DNA from: UBA1738 sp045580145
GTDB lineage: Bacteria > Bacillota > Clostridia > UBA1381
Assembly (NCBI GenBank): GCA_045580145.1
Contig: JAZNNI010000093.1
Location: 1 to 64,000 of the forward strand
DNA: 64,000 bases
Reading direction: 5' to 3'
The translations under genes were made by a program, and so were the position numbers. Positions 33,475 through 42,891 of the stretch are shown piece by piece. Below the pieces are notes generated by a model. That model had not been told where the DNA came from, did no database searches, and saw only the letters and a list, made by a program, of their open reading frames with translations. Numbering within the stretch: position 1 is the first letter of the stretch; each line of letters begins with the position of its first letter.

Positions 33475-34629
33475 TCAAGAAATCAGTTTCAATATATCAT
33501 TAAAGCAAATCACGACCGCAAGTGCCAAAAGGAGCAAAAGTCCTATTGCGTGAACCATTCCCTCTTTTTCAGGCGGTACAGGCTTTCTCCTTATCAGTTC
33601 GACCAACATAAAGAAGATTCGTCCGCCGTCCAGTGCAGGAAGCGGAAGAAGATTAAATATTCCAAGGTTTACAGATAGCATAGCAACAATAAACAACACA
33701 TTTACCGAGCTTGTTTTCACAGAACCCGAATTTACTGCTTCACTTACAACCCCAGCAACACCCACAGGTCCTGAAACATTATCAAGCCCTGTTTTTCCTG
33801 TTATCATTTCGCCGAGTGCCACATAGATGCTTCTTGCTATATAGGTTGTATAGTTCCACGCCTGTGGTAAAAGATTAAACGCCGTCACATCGGTCATTTG
33901 CGGCTCAAATCCAATGATATATCTGGTGGTAGAAAAGGTTTTTCCTATATACTCCCGAGGCACATCGCCATCTTCATACATAACAGTTCGCACCTCTTCC
34001 ACACCATTAATTGTGTCAGAATATTTAGCGGAATTTTCACCATAAGTAACTGTTGTGATGTCCTGTGACGGCTTCAGTCTGAATCCAAGCTTCTCACCGT
34101 TTCGCTTTACTGTCAGTTCAAATTCCTCGCCGCTCTCAAATTCGCTTGTATAAAGAGCAATATCATTATAAAATCCTATCTTATGTCCGTTAATGGCAAT
34201 AATTTTGTCGCCCGCTAAAACACCTGTATCTGCAAGGTATGAGCGGCTATCAACCTTCCCTACAATATTTGAAGCGAACGGTCCTGTCATTGCGACTATA
34301 ACTGCAAACAGTACAAAGCCTAAAATAAGGTTAAGAATTGCTCCTGCCGAAACTACCAAAAAGCGTTTCCAAAGCTTTTGATTTGAAAACGCTGTGGGTG
34401 ATTCACTTTCTCCGTCCTCCCCGTCAAGCTTACAATATCCGCCAATAGGAAAAATTCGTACAGAATAAAGTGTTTCTGTTCCTTGTTTCTTTAAAATTGC
34501 AGGTCCCATACCAATAGAAAATTCAAGTACCTTAACTCCCACAGATTTTGCCATTATAAAATGACCAAATTCGTGCAAAGTTATCATAACAAGAAAAATC
34601 AAAATTGTTACAATAGCTGTAACCAACAC
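33475..34629 (-). CDS. rseP: Site-2 protease RseP/RasP
   Basis: A membrane zinc protease that cuts anti-sigma factors and signal-peptide remnants within the membrane. HEFGH (near residue 19) and the second-metal NLLPLPALDGGR (near 330) flank a PDZ domain (about 120-210, SYLADTGVLAGDKIIAINGHKIG). About four membrane helices are visible. The start is GTG at 34629, seven bases from AAGGAG, which lies within the end of dxr. Length 384 is normal. Confidence 0.95.
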   Translation of the reverse strand: MLVTAIVTILIFLVMITLHEFGHFIMAKSVGVKVLEFSIGMGPAILKKQGTETLYSVRIFPIGGYCKLDGEDGESESPTAFSNQKLWKRFLVVSAGAILNLILGFVLFAVIVAMTGPFASNIVGKVDSRSYLADTGVLAGDKIIAINGHKIGFYNDIALYTSEFESGEEFELTVKRNGEKLGFRLKPSQDITTVTYGENSAKYSDTINGVEEVRTVMYEDGDVPREYIGKTFSTTRYIIGFEPQMTDVTAFNLLPQAWNYTTYIARSIYVALGEMITGKTGLDNVSGPVGVAGVVSEAVNSGSVKTSSVNVLFIVAMLSVNLGIFNLLPLPALDGGRIFFMLVELIRRKPVPPEKEGMVHAIGLLLLLALAVVICFNDILKLIS

Positions 34630-34632
34630 ATA

Positions 34633-35784
34633 TCAACTCCTTGAATATACTGCGCATCTGGCATACTTATCCGCTTCTATTATTTCTTCAATAGATGGGT
34701 TCTTTATGTTTTTCACCTTTGACATCGCTTCGCTTATAGATTCTGCAATATCAAGGTATCCTATTTTCCCTTTTAAAAATAATTCCACAGCCGCTTCATC
34801 ACTGCTATTGAAAACTGTCGGCAAAATCCCACCCTCTCTGCCTGCTTTCTTTGCAAGCTCGAGTGCAAAAAAGGTTTCTGTATCCGGCTTTGCAAATGTA
34901 AGAGAAGGATATTTTGTGAAGTCAAGCTCATTTCCTTTCATCGGCAATCTATCAGGATATGTAAGAGCATACTGAATCGGCAGCTTCATATCCGGTGTGC
35001 CAAGCTGAGCGATAACTGCATTATCCTCATACATAACTGCAGAATGAAGCACACTTTGCCTGTGCACCAAAACCTCAATTTTATCAATATCAACATCAAA
35101 TAACCACTTTGCCTCAATTACCTCAAGACCTTTATTTACCAATGTAGATGAATCTATAGTAACCTTTGCTCCCATATTCCAGTTTGGATGTTTTAAAGCC
35201 TCTTTGGGAGTTATATTCTTTAGTTCATCCTTAGTTTTTCCGAAAAACGGGCCGCCTGATGCTGTCAGAATTATCTTCTTAATCTTTTGAGAATTCCCCT
35301 GAAGTGACTGGAAAATTGCTGAGTGTTCGCTGTCAACAGGCAGAAGCTTTACGTTGTTTTCTCTGGCAAGACGTGTAACTATGTGCCCGCCGGTTACAAG
35401 CGTTTCTTTGTTTACAAGAGCTATATTCTTCCCTGCCTTGATTGCCTCAATAGTTGGCAAAAGCCCGAATATTCCTACAACTGCAGTAACTACAGTCTGT
35501 GCTTTCGGGTAGGTTGCAACTTCTATAAGTCCTTCACTTCCTGACACAACCTTTACATTTGTGTCGGAAATTTTTACTTTAAATTCCTCTGCCTTTTTTT
35601 CATCAACAACACAAACAAGCTCAGGCTTAAATACCCGAACCTGTTTTTCCAAAAGTTCAATATTTGAATGTGCAGACATTGCATAAACTCTTATGCCCGG
35701 ATATTCTCTTACAACCTCCAGAGTCTGTGTTCCTATTGAACCGGTACTTCCCAATATAGATATATTATGTGTAAATCTCTCCAT
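34633..35784 (-). CDS. dxr: 1-deoxy-D-xylulose 5-phosphate reductoisomerase
   Basis: Dxr makes MEP with NADPH. ILGSTGSIGTQTLEVV binds NADPH; VDSEHSAIFQSLQG and SGGPF form the metal and substrate site. The ATG at 35784 gives a 383-residue protein of normal length with AAGGAA upstream; the open frame extending to 35868 overlaps cdsA and lacks support. It is between cdsA and rseP, the usual order in Firmicutes. Confidence 0.96.
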   Translation of the reverse strand: MERFTHNISILGSTGSIGTQTLEVVREYPGIRVYAMSAHSNIELLEKQVRVFKPELVCVVDEKKAEEFKVKISDTNVKVVSGSEGLIEVATYPKAQTVVTAVVGIFGLLPTIEAIKAGKNIALVNKETLVTGGHIVTRLARENNVKLLPVDSEHSAIFQSLQGNSQKIKKIILTASGGPFFGKTKDELKNITPKEALKHPNWNMGAKVTIDSSTLVNKGLEVIEAKWLFDVDIDKIEVLVHRQSVLHSAVMYEDNAVIAQLGTPDMKLPIQYALTYPDRLPMKGNELDFTKYPSLTFAKPDTETFFALELAKKAGREGGILPTVFNSSDEAAVELFLKGKIGYLDIAESISEAMSKVKNIKNPSIEEIIEADKYARCAVYSRS

Positions 35785-35821
35785 TATTCCTTTTCCTTTT
35801 ATTAATGACACGTATGTACTC

Positions 35822-36616
35822 TTATAAAATAAATAATCCCATTGCGTAATATACAAATGGTGATACAAAAATCACACTGTCAAATCGGTCTAAAAGTCCA
35901 CCGTGACCCGGCAAGATTGAACCATAATCTTTTTTCCCATAGTCTCTCTTTATACAAGAAGCAATCAGGTCGCCTATCTGCGATACAACTGAACCGCCAA
36001 ATCCAAGCAATGCAAACTTCAGTATTATTAAATTTTTTGGCATACCTCCCGCCATTAAAAGACACATTATGACTATATATAAAGCACTTCCTATAGTGGA
36101 AAGCACTATTCCACCAATCGCCCCTTCAACAGTCTTTTTGGGACTTATTTCAGGAACCAGCTTGTGCTTTCCAAAAAATGTTCCTGTAAAATACGCTCCT
36201 GTGTCTGTAAGCCAAGCGCATATGAACGGAAGAATTACGGTGTACTTATCGCAATATTTTCTTATGAGAACTAAGCTAAGCATACACGTTGCAATAAAAA
36301 GCGTAACGGCCGCTGCAGACAGGACCTCGCTCGACTTCACTTTTTTATGAAGCACCACCATCATAAGCATAAATAGCATAATTGCACCATAATAACTGAA
36401 CATAGCTTTATTTATAACAAAACCTACGATTAGCATTAATGCTGCGCAAAATCCAGTTATTTTCACTCTTTTATCTGTATCCGTCACTCCATACATTTCA
36501 TAGAGCATTCCCATTATTATAGCAGCAACTGCCGCATAAAGTACATACTGATGAGCAAAAATTACAACAGCAAATACTGCAAGTCCTACTAACGCAGTAA
36601 TTATTCTTTTTAACAT
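35822..36616 (-). CDS. cdsA: Phosphatidate cytidylyltransferase
   Basis: CdsA makes CDP-diacylglycerol for phospholipid synthesis. It is an integral membrane protein with about eight hydrophobic segments, and the signature near the C-terminus is seen as SQIGDLIASCIKRDYGKKDYGSILPGHGGLLDRFDS. Length about 264. The start is either the ATG at 36616 or a TTG two codons upstream (36622), which is better spaced to AAAGGA; both give nearly the same protein. Confidence 0.94.
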   Translation of the reverse strand: MLKRIITALVGLAVFAVVIFAHQYVLYAAVAAIIMGMLYEMYGVTDTDKRVKITGFCAALMLIVGFVINKAMFSYYGAIMLFMLMMVVLHKKVKSSEVLSAAAVTLFIATCMLSLVLIRKYCDKYTVILPFICAWLTDTGAYFTGTFFGKHKLVPEISPKKTVEGAIGGIVLSTIGSALYIVIMCLLMAGGMPKNLIILKFALLGFGGSVVSQIGDLIASCIKRDYGKKDYGSILPGHGGLLDRFDSVIFVSPFVYYAMGLFIL

Positions 36617-36681
36617 ATCCAAACCAGTCCTTTCTATTCAAAAACAATATAAATTATTATTTGAAAGTTATGATTGTTCTT

Positions 36682-37422
36682 TTACACTCCGCCATATCTT
36701 CTATTTCTCTTTTGATATGCCAAAATTGCATCATAAAGGTCTTTTACCGAGAAATCAGGCCAAAGAGTCTCTGTGAAATAGAACTCTGAGTATGACGCCT
36801 GCCACATCATAAAGTTTGACAACCTTTGCTCGTTGCTTGTTCTTATAATAAAGTCAGGGTCAGGCTGACCGGCAGTATAGAGATTATCCGAAATCATCTC
36901 CTGCGTTATCCTATCAACACTACTCTCGCCATCTAAAACCTTTTTGCAAATCTCCTTTACAGCGTGAACAAGCTCTTCACGACCGCCATAATTTAAGGCG
37001 ATATTCATAACAATACCTGTGTTATTTTTCGTAAAGTTCTCAGTCTTTAAAATCTGCTCTCTCATTTCTTCGGAAAGTTCATCCCGCAAGCCGATTGCAC
37101 GTATCACAACATTTTCGCCCGCCAGAGTACGCTCTGCATCCCTTAGATAGTTCATCAGCAGATTCATCAAAAAATCCACTTCTTCTTTCGGTCTTTTCCA
37201 GTTCTCGGTAGAAAACGCATACACAGTAATATACTTTATTCCCATTTTGTTACACTCTGTAACAATTTTTTTCAAAGTATCTGCTCCTGCCTGATGTCCC
37301 GCACTTCTTGGAAGTCCTCGTTTTTTAGCCCATCTTCCATTTCCGTCCATTATGACACCAATATGCACTGGTAAATTATTAAAATCGATTTCCTGTTTTT
37401 TATTTCTTTTTCTAAAAAGCAT
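36682..37422 (-). CDS. uppS: Undecaprenyl diphosphate synthase
   Basis: UppS extends farnesyl diphosphate to the C55 lipid carrier of cell-wall synthesis. GVIMDGNGRWAKKRGLPRSAGHQAG has the catalytic aspartate and the diphosphate-binding residues; YAFSTENWKRP and the C-terminal RTSNEQRLSNFMMWQASYSEFYFT are intact. Length 246. Ribosome site GAGG. The 123 bases separating it from frr hold a folded element (37448-37535). Confidence 0.97.
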   Translation of the reverse strand: MLFRKRNKKQEIDFNNLPVHIGVIMDGNGRWAKKRGLPRSAGHQAGADTLKKIVTECNKMGIKYITVYAFSTENWKRPKEEVDFLMNLLMNYLRDAERTLAGENVVIRAIGLRDELSEEMREQILKTENFTKNNTGIVMNIALNYGGREELVHAVKEICKKVLDGESSVDRITQEMISDNLYTAGQPDPDFIIRTSNEQRLSNFMMWQASYSEFYFTETLWPDFSVKDLYDAILAYQKRNRRYGGV

Positions 37423-37447
37423 AGAATTACCTCATTACAGTATTACA

Positions 37448-37535
37448 GGCTGCCGACATAAGCAAACACAGCCTAAAACCCCGAAAACAACAATTTTCTC
37501 AGGGATTTTTACATATTTGCTCTATGCAGACAGCC
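37448..37535 (-). other. Folded element between frr and uppS
   Basis: Two arms of about 20 bases (37448-37466 and 37516-37535) form an imperfect long stem with matching ends GGCTG/CAGCC and AGCAAA/TTTGCT; inside, an inner hairpin pairs CCCC-GAAAA (37479-37487) with TTTTC-GGG (37494-37504). In the direction of transcription the inner stem is followed by TTTTAGG. It may attenuate uppS or be a processed RNA. No named RNA family is recognised. Confidence 0.5.
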
Positions 37536-37545
37536 TCATAAAAAA

Positions 37546-38097
37546 TCAAACTTCGAGAATTTCTTTTTCCTTCGCAGCGGTAATATCATCAATTTCCTTG
37601 ATAAATTTATCAGTAAGCGCCTGAATATCCTTTTCAATACCCTTTAAATCATCCTCTGTGATTTCAGATGCCTTCTGTTTCTTCTTATAGTCATCCATGG
37701 CATCACGACGGGCATTTCTTATCTGAACCTTTGCTTCTTCAGAATATTTCTTCACATTCTTAACAAGCTCTTTTCTTCTTTCCTCAGTAAGAGGCGGGAA
37801 GTTAAGGCGGATAACCTTTCCGTCATTTTGCGGTGCTATACCTATATCAGACTTGTTGATTGCCTTTTCGATTTCAGACAAAACTGTCTGGTCCCATGGC
37901 TGAATAACAAGCATTCTTGGTTCAGGTGTAGAAATAGAGCCTATCTGTGCGATTGGTGTCATTGAGCCATAATATTCAACAGCTATCTTATCAAGAACTG
38001 ATGCATTTGCACGTCCTGCTCTGATTGTTTTAAGTTCTGAGTGAAAACCCTCCACTCTTTTATTCATTCTTTCTTCAACTTCAGGATATTTTCCCAT
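37546..38097 (-). CDS. frr: Ribosome recycling factor
   Basis: RRF, with EF-G, splits ribosomes after termination. The 183-residue protein has the three-helix bundle and hinge: LKTIRAGRANASVLDKI, QPWDQTVLSEIEKAI and PPLTEERRKELVKNVKKYSEEAKVQIRNARRDA. It lies between pyrH and uppS, the standard Firmicutes order. Confidence 0.97.
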   Translation of the reverse strand: MGKYPEVEERMNKRVEGFHSELKTIRAGRANASVLDKIAVEYYGSMTPIAQIGSISTPEPRMLVIQPWDQTVLSEIEKAINKSDIGIAPQNDGKVIRLNFPPLTEERRKELVKNVKKYSEEAKVQIRNARRDAMDDYKKKQKASEITEDDLKGIEKDIQALTDKFIKEIDDITAAKEKEILEV

Positions 38098-38153
38098 AAT
38101 CTCACTTACCTTTCTTTAAATAAATTATGTATGAAAAGGGTTTATTGCCCATT

Positions 38154-38873
38154 TTATCTTGTTCCGTCTTTTGTTACGAGTGTACCTATTTTTTCGCCCA
38201 TAACTGCTTTTACAATATTTTCAGGGTCATCAAGTCCGAATACCAATATAGGCATATCGTTATCTCTGCACATTGATGCTGCTGTTGAGTCCATAACTCC
38301 AAGTTCTTTTGAGAGAATATCATTAAAAGAGAGTGCATCAAACTTTTTCGCATCAGGGTTTATGTTAGGGTCAGAATCGTAAACTGCATCAACCTTCTTT
38401 GCAAGGAGGATAACCTCCGCATCTGTTTCAATGGCACGAAGTGCGGCAGTTGTATCTGTTGACATAAACGGATTTCCGGTTCCTGCACCAAAAATTACAA
38501 CTCTTCCTTTTTCCAAGTGCCTTGTTGCCTTTAATCTGATATAAGGCTCTGCAATCTGTCTCATTTCAATGGCAGTCTGAACTCTTGTATCAACTCCGCA
38601 GTTTTCAAGCTCTGAGCAAAGTCCCAAAGCATTTATACAGGTTGCAAGCATTCCCATATGGTCAGCACGTGTTCTGTCCATTCCTCCGCCGCTTCTACCG
38701 CGCCAGATGTTTCCGCCTCCTACAACGATTGAGACCTTAACTCCCATATCAACTACTTTCTTAATGTTTTCACAAATTTTGCGCATTGTAGGAACATCAA
38801 GACCATAGCCTTTTTCTCCTGCCAAGGCTTCTCCTGATACTTTTATTAATACTTTTTTATATTTGGCGCCCAT
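38154..38873 (-). CDS. pyrH: UMP kinase
   Basis: PyrH phosphorylates UMP to UDP. Features: KVLIKVSGEALAG, VGGGNIWRG, DHMGMLATCINAL and the nucleotide-binding GTGNPFMSTDTTAALRA. From the ATG at 38873, preceded by GGAGGAGCGACT, the protein has 239 residues as usual; the longer frame has no ribosome site. It opens the operon pyrH-frr-uppS-cdsA-dxr-rseP-ispG from the promoter at 38906-38934. Confidence 0.97.
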   Translation of the reverse strand: MGAKYKKVLIKVSGEALAGEKGYGLDVPTMRKICENIKKVVDMGVKVSIVVGGGNIWRGRSGGGMDRTRADHMGMLATCINALGLCSELENCGVDTRVQTAIEMRQIAEPYIRLKATRHLEKGRVVIFGAGTGNPFMSTDTTAALRAIETDAEVILLAKKVDAVYDSDPNINPDAKKFDALSFNDILSKELGVMDSTAASMCRDNDMPILVFGLDDPENIVKAVMGEKIGTLVTKDGTR

Positions 38874-38905
38874 AGTCGCTCCTCCATATATCTGCATTTT
38901 TTACT

Positions 38906-38934
38906 ATTATATCACTAATTTCTTCCTGTTGCAA
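38906..38934 (-). promoter_or_regulatory. Promoter of the pyrH-frr-uppS operon
   Basis: TTGCAA (38934-38929), 17 bases, TATAAT (38911-38906) on the minus strand, in the gap after galK. Confidence 0.75.
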
Positions 38935-38945
38935 TCCCTTTTTGC

Positions 38946-40226
38946 CTATTTAATTCTTATTTCACAGCCGCCGACCGGTCGTATTGCAAGAATATGGCAC
39001 ATATCCTCGCCAAATACTGATTCAATTTCTGCTTTAAATTCCTTCAGCATATCATTCGGCACAAATGCCTGAACCGTGCCTGCAAAACCGCCTCCGTGAA
39101 CACGATATGCACCCTTTTCGCCCAAAAGCTCATCGCACAGGCAAAGTGCAAGACTCACCGCCTGATTAGTAGGATTTGATGATGCATAGACATTCTGGAG
39201 ATACATATACGAAGATTGACCGGATTTTCTTACAAGCTTCAAAAACTCATCAAAATCTCCGTTTTTAAGAGCTAACGCCTCGTCTTTTGCACGCTTGGTC
39301 TCATCAAAGTAATGAATTGCACGAAGTATGGCCCTATCATTTTTCACAGATTCTCTTACTTCTTTGATTTTCTTCATAAATTCGTCTTTTGAGACGTCGT
39401 TTAAATACTCTTTTCCGAAAAATTTTGCAACCTCCCTCATTTCAACAGTTACAGCCGCATATTCATCAGTTAAGTCTGAATGGTCTGCACCTGTATCTAT
39501 TATGCAAAGTGCATATCCTGTCTTTCCAAAATCAAAATCAACTTTTTCTACAATCGGTTTTTCGGGGGATGCAAAATCAACTGCAACCACATTGCTGACA
39601 GATGATGCCATCTGGTCTAAAAGTCCGCAAGGCTTTCCAAAATATACATTTTCCGCATACTGTCCTATTTTTGCAATTTCCACAGGGTTTACTTCCCCAT
39701 TTGCAAACATTTCATTTATAATATTGGCAACAAGCACCTCAAAAGCAGCAGACGAGCTCATACCCGAGCCTTTTAATACACTTGAAATAGTGTATGCATC
39801 AAAGCCAGACAGCTTATATCCCATATCGGTAAACTTCGCCGCAATTCCCTTTATCAAGGCCGCTGCTTTCCCATATTCATTTTCACTTTCTGAAAGATTG
39901 GAAAGTTCAACAGTAGCCATTTCGTAGCCTTCAGACTGTATTCTTATTGTATTTGTACCATTTAATTTTGCTGCACCCAAAACATCAAGATTCAAGCCCC
40001 CTGCAAGCACAGCTCCGTGCTGATGATCGGTATGATTTCCCCCGATTTCAGTTCTTCCCGGTGCTGAGAAAAGTCTTAGGTTATCACCATTTCCAAAGGT
40101 TTGGGAAAAACCGTCAATCACCTTTTTGAAACGGTCCTCATAAAAACCTCTTTCTTCTGGATTACAGCCATACATATATTCAATATCAATATACTTAATT
40201 TTTGCCTTTAGTTCTTCTGTACTCAT
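38946..40226 (-). CDS. galK: Galactokinase
   Basis: A 426-residue GHMP-family sugar kinase. The sugar-binding signature appears as GRTEIGGNHTDHQHG (family form GRVNLIGEHTDYN), the ATP loop is LKGSGMSSSAAFE, and the C-terminal motif is HGGGFAGTVQAF. It is somewhat longer than E. coli GalK (382), with an N-terminal extension of about 45 residues. Ribosome site AAGGAG. It follows folD by 6 bases, with no galT, galE or transporter nearby. Galactose is the likely substrate, but the altered signature leaves a related sugar possible. Confidence 0.85.
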   Translation of the reverse strand: MSTEELKAKIKYIDIEYMYGCNPEERGFYEDRFKKVIDGFSQTFGNGDNLRLFSAPGRTEIGGNHTDHQHGAVLAGGLNLDVLGAAKLNGTNTIRIQSEGYEMATVELSNLSESENEYGKAAALIKGIAAKFTDMGYKLSGFDAYTISSVLKGSGMSSSAAFEVLVANIINEMFANGEVNPVEIAKIGQYAENVYFGKPCGLLDQMASSVSNVVAVDFASPEKPIVEKVDFDFGKTGYALCIIDTGADHSDLTDEYAAVTVEMREVAKFFGKEYLNDVSKDEFMKKIKEVRESVKNDRAILRAIHYFDETKRAKDEALALKNGDFDEFLKLVRKSGQSSYMYLQNVYASSNPTNQAVSLALCLCDELLGEKGAYRVHGGGFAGTVQAFVPNDMLKEFKAEIESVFGEDMCHILAIRPVGGCEIRIK

Positions 40227-40232
40227 TAATCC

Positions 40233-41081
40233 TCACTCCTTATTGATTACCGCTGCTTTCAATGTGTTTTTCATAAGCATTGCTATTGTCATGGGTCCAA
40301 CTCCACCCGGAACAGGTGTTATTGCACTCGCCACCTTTTCGGCTGTCTCAAACTCAACGTCGCCTACAAGCTTTTTATCCGCAAGGCGATTTATGCCAAC
40401 ATCAATTACAACCGCTCCCTCTTTTATCATATCGCCTGTTATAAAGTTTGGTATACCAACCGCTACAACCAGTATATCTGCACGCTTTGTAACCTCTTTT
40501 AAATCCTTTGTACGCGAATGGCAAACTGTTACAGTTCCGTGCTTATGCAAAAGAAGCATTGACATAGGCTTACCTACAATGTTACTTCTTCCCACAACTA
40601 CACATTCTTTTCCGCTTATATCTATTCCGCTCTCAGCTATAAGCTCCATAACTCCTGCCGGTGTGCACGGAACAAAATCAAAATTGCCCACCATTATCTT
40701 GCCGACATTCACAGGATGGAAAGCATCAACGTCCTTTTTAGGATTTATGCGATTTAATACCTTTTCCTCATCAATTCCGCGAGGCAGCGGAAGCTGAACA
40801 AGTATTCCCGATATTCTGCTGTCACCATTTAATTTATCAATCAGTGCAAGAAGCTCGTCTTCCTTTGTATCGGCAGAAAGTGCATATTCCTCTGACAAAA
40901 TTCCGATTTCCTCACAGGCTTTCTTTTTATTATTTACATAAACTCTGCTTGCAGGGTCATCGCCTACTATAATTACAGCCAGTCCGGGCATAATTCCCTG
41001 TGCTTTAAGACCGTCTGCCTCTTTTCTGAGTTCGTCCTTTATTCTTGCCGATACTTCTTTTCCGCTTAATATTTTTGCCAT
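40233..41081 (-). CDS. folD: Methylenetetrahydrofolate dehydrogenase/cyclohydrolase
   Basis: FolD makes 10-formyl-THF from methylene-THF with NADP. VYVNNKKKACEEIGI holds the catalytic lysine region, and GILVQLPLPRGID, VVGRSNIVGKPM and TPVPGGVGPMTIAMLMKNT are signatures. I use the ATG at 41081, six bases after AGGAG; an ATG two codons upstream overlaps the ribosome site. The first 77 bases overlap the end of the upstream ygiQ gene in another frame. Length 282. Confidence 0.95.
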   Translation of the reverse strand: MAKILSGKEVSARIKDELRKEADGLKAQGIMPGLAVIIVGDDPASRVYVNNKKKACEEIGILSEEYALSADTKEDELLALIDKLNGDSRISGILVQLPLPRGIDEEKVLNRINPKKDVDAFHPVNVGKIMVGNFDFVPCTPAGVMELIAESGIDISGKECVVVGRSNIVGKPMSMLLLHKHGTVTVCHSRTKDLKEVTKRADILVVAVGIPNFITGDMIKEGAVVIDVGINRLADKKLVGDVEFETAEKVASAITPVPGGVGPMTIAMLMKNTLKAAVINKE

Positions 41082-42891
41082 TTTCATTCTCCTTTTTTTC
41101 TTTTCTTGGTCTTATGAGACAGTTTGGTGAAAAGCCGATAAGGTCACTTCTTTTCGCAAGCCTTAAAGCTTCTTCCACCAACCTGTAATTTTCCGGATTT
41201 TTATATTGCAAAAGTGCTCTTTGCATTGCCTTTTCCTTTGGTGATTTGGGAACATATACCTTCTTCATCGTAAACGGGTCAAGTCCCGTATAAAACATAC
41301 AGGTCGAAATTGTGCCCGGAGTCGGGTAAAAATCCTGTACCTGCTGTGGATTTATACCATGCTCTTTCAAGTAAAGTGCAAGCTTGATTGCGTCCGAGAG
41401 TGTACTTCCCGGATGCGATGACATAAGGTATGGTACAAGGTATTGCTTTTTGCCTATTTTTTCGTTTATCTTGTAATACTTATCCGCAAATTTGTTATAA
41501 ACATCAATGGTCGGCTTTCCCATATATTTAAGAACATTATCCGAAATATGCTCAGGAGCAACCTTTAGCTGTCCGCTTACGTGATGCTTACAAAGGTCAT
41601 AGAAAAATCTGTCATCCCTATCATTTATCAGGTAATCAAAACGAATTCCCGAACGGATAAATACTTTTTTTACACCCTTTATTTTTCTAAGCTTTTCCAA
41701 AAGCTCAGCATATTCCCTATGGGAAATATCCATATTCTTACACGGCGTCGGGAAAAGACATTGTCTGTCCTTGCAAGCTCCCAATGTATGTTGTTTTTCA
41801 CAAGCTGCTTTTCTGAAATTTGCCGTCGGTCCGCCTACGTCGTGAATATATCCCTTAAAGTCAGGCAGCCTCGTCATTTCCTCTGCCTCTTTTATAATTG
41901 ACTCGTGACTTCTCGAGGTCACAATCCTGCCCTGATGAAACGCGAGCGCGCAAAAATTACAGCTGCCAAAACAACCTCTTGAACTTGTTATCGAAAACTT
42001 GACTTCATTTATAGCATCAATGCCGCCCGCAGCTTCATACATTGGATGGTAGTTCTTCATATAGGCAAGTCCGTACACATCGTCAAGTTCCGCACGCGTA
42101 AGAGGTTCCATAGGCGGATTTTGCACAAGGAATTTATCCCCGTGCTGTTGAATAACAGTCTTTCCTATATACGGATTCTGCTCATAATACTGCATTTTGC
42201 AGGAAATCGCATACTTCTCCTTACTATTGCAGCAATCCTCATACGACGGAATAACAACAGCATCTTCAATCTGGTCAGTAGACGAAAGATAACAGGTTCC
42301 TTTTACATAAGTTATATCCTTAACATCCATTCCGCTATCAAGACATTCTGCAATTAAAGCAATCTGCTTTTCGCCCATTCCGTACATCAGAATATCAGCA
42401 CGGCTGTCTAAAAGAATTGACCTTCTTACCTTGTCATCCCAATAATCATAGTGTGCAAAACGTCTAAGGCTTGCCTCCACTCCGCCAATCAAAATCGGAA
42501 TATCTCCAAAAGCCTCGCGAACACGGTTTGCATATACAATAGTAGCTCGGTCAGGGCGCATTCCAGCCTTTTTCCCTGGAGCATATAAATCCTCGCTCCT
42601 TCGCTTTTTTGCAGCAGTATAGTGATTCACCATAGAATCAATATTTCCGCCCGATATTAAAACACCCAGTCTCGGTCTTCCTAATTTTTTAAAATCCTCT
42701 GTCGAGCGCCAGTCAGGAAGGGCAACAATGCCGACCTTGTATCCTTTAGATTCCAAGACACGCGAAATTATCGCATGGCCAAAGCTTGGATGGTCAACAT
42801 ACGCATCGCCTACTATATACAAAAAATCAAGCTGATTCCAGCCGCGTTTTTCCATATCCTGTCTTGTGACAGGCAAAAAATCATTCGTCAT
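41005..42891 (-). CDS. ygiQ: YgiQ family radical SAM protein
   Basis: A large radical SAM protein of unknown function. From the ATG at 42891 it has 628 residues. The N-terminal B12-like domain opens MTNDFLPVTRQDMEKRGW; the cluster motif is GCFGSCNFC (C-FGS-C-NF-C) near residue 300; the C-terminus ends with a lysine/arginine-rich tail of about 35 residues that runs into folD. The start overlaps the ftsK stop by 11 bases; the longer open frame upstream only reads the ftsK repeat region on another frame and is rejected. Confidence 0.9.
   Translation of the reverse strand: MTNDFLPVTRQDMEKRGWNQLDFLYIVGDAYVDHPSFGHAIISRVLESKGYKVGIVALPDWRSTEDFKKLGRPRLGVLISGGNIDSMVNHYTAAKKRRSEDLYAPGKKAGMRPDRATIVYANRVREAFGDIPILIGGVEASLRRFAHYDYWDDKVRRSILLDSRADILMYGMGEKQIALIAECLDSGMDVKDITYVKGTCYLSSTDQIEDAVVIPSYEDCCNSKEKYAISCKMQYYEQNPYIGKTVIQQHGDKFLVQNPPMEPLTRAELDDVYGLAYMKNYHPMYEAAGGIDAINEVKFSITSSRGCFGSCNFCALAFHQGRIVTSRSHESIIKEAEEMTRLPDFKGYIHDVGGPTANFRKAACEKQHTLGACKDRQCLFPTPCKNMDISHREYAELLEKLRKIKGVKKVFIRSGIRFDYLINDRDDRFFYDLCKHHVSGQLKVAPEHISDNVLKYMGKPTIDVYNKFADKYYKINEKIGKKQYLVPYLMSSHPGSTLSDAIKLALYLKEHGINPQQVQDFYPTPGTISTCMFYTGLDPFTMKKVYVPKSPKEKAMQRALLQYKNPENYRLVEEALRLAKRSDLIGFSPNCLIRPRKEKKENENGKNIKRKRSIGKNKGRTQKRGRRS

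Noticed and set aside
39328..39927. A 199-codon plus-strand frame opposite galK
   Set aside because: Serine/phenylalanine-rich shadow of the galK reading frame without start signals.
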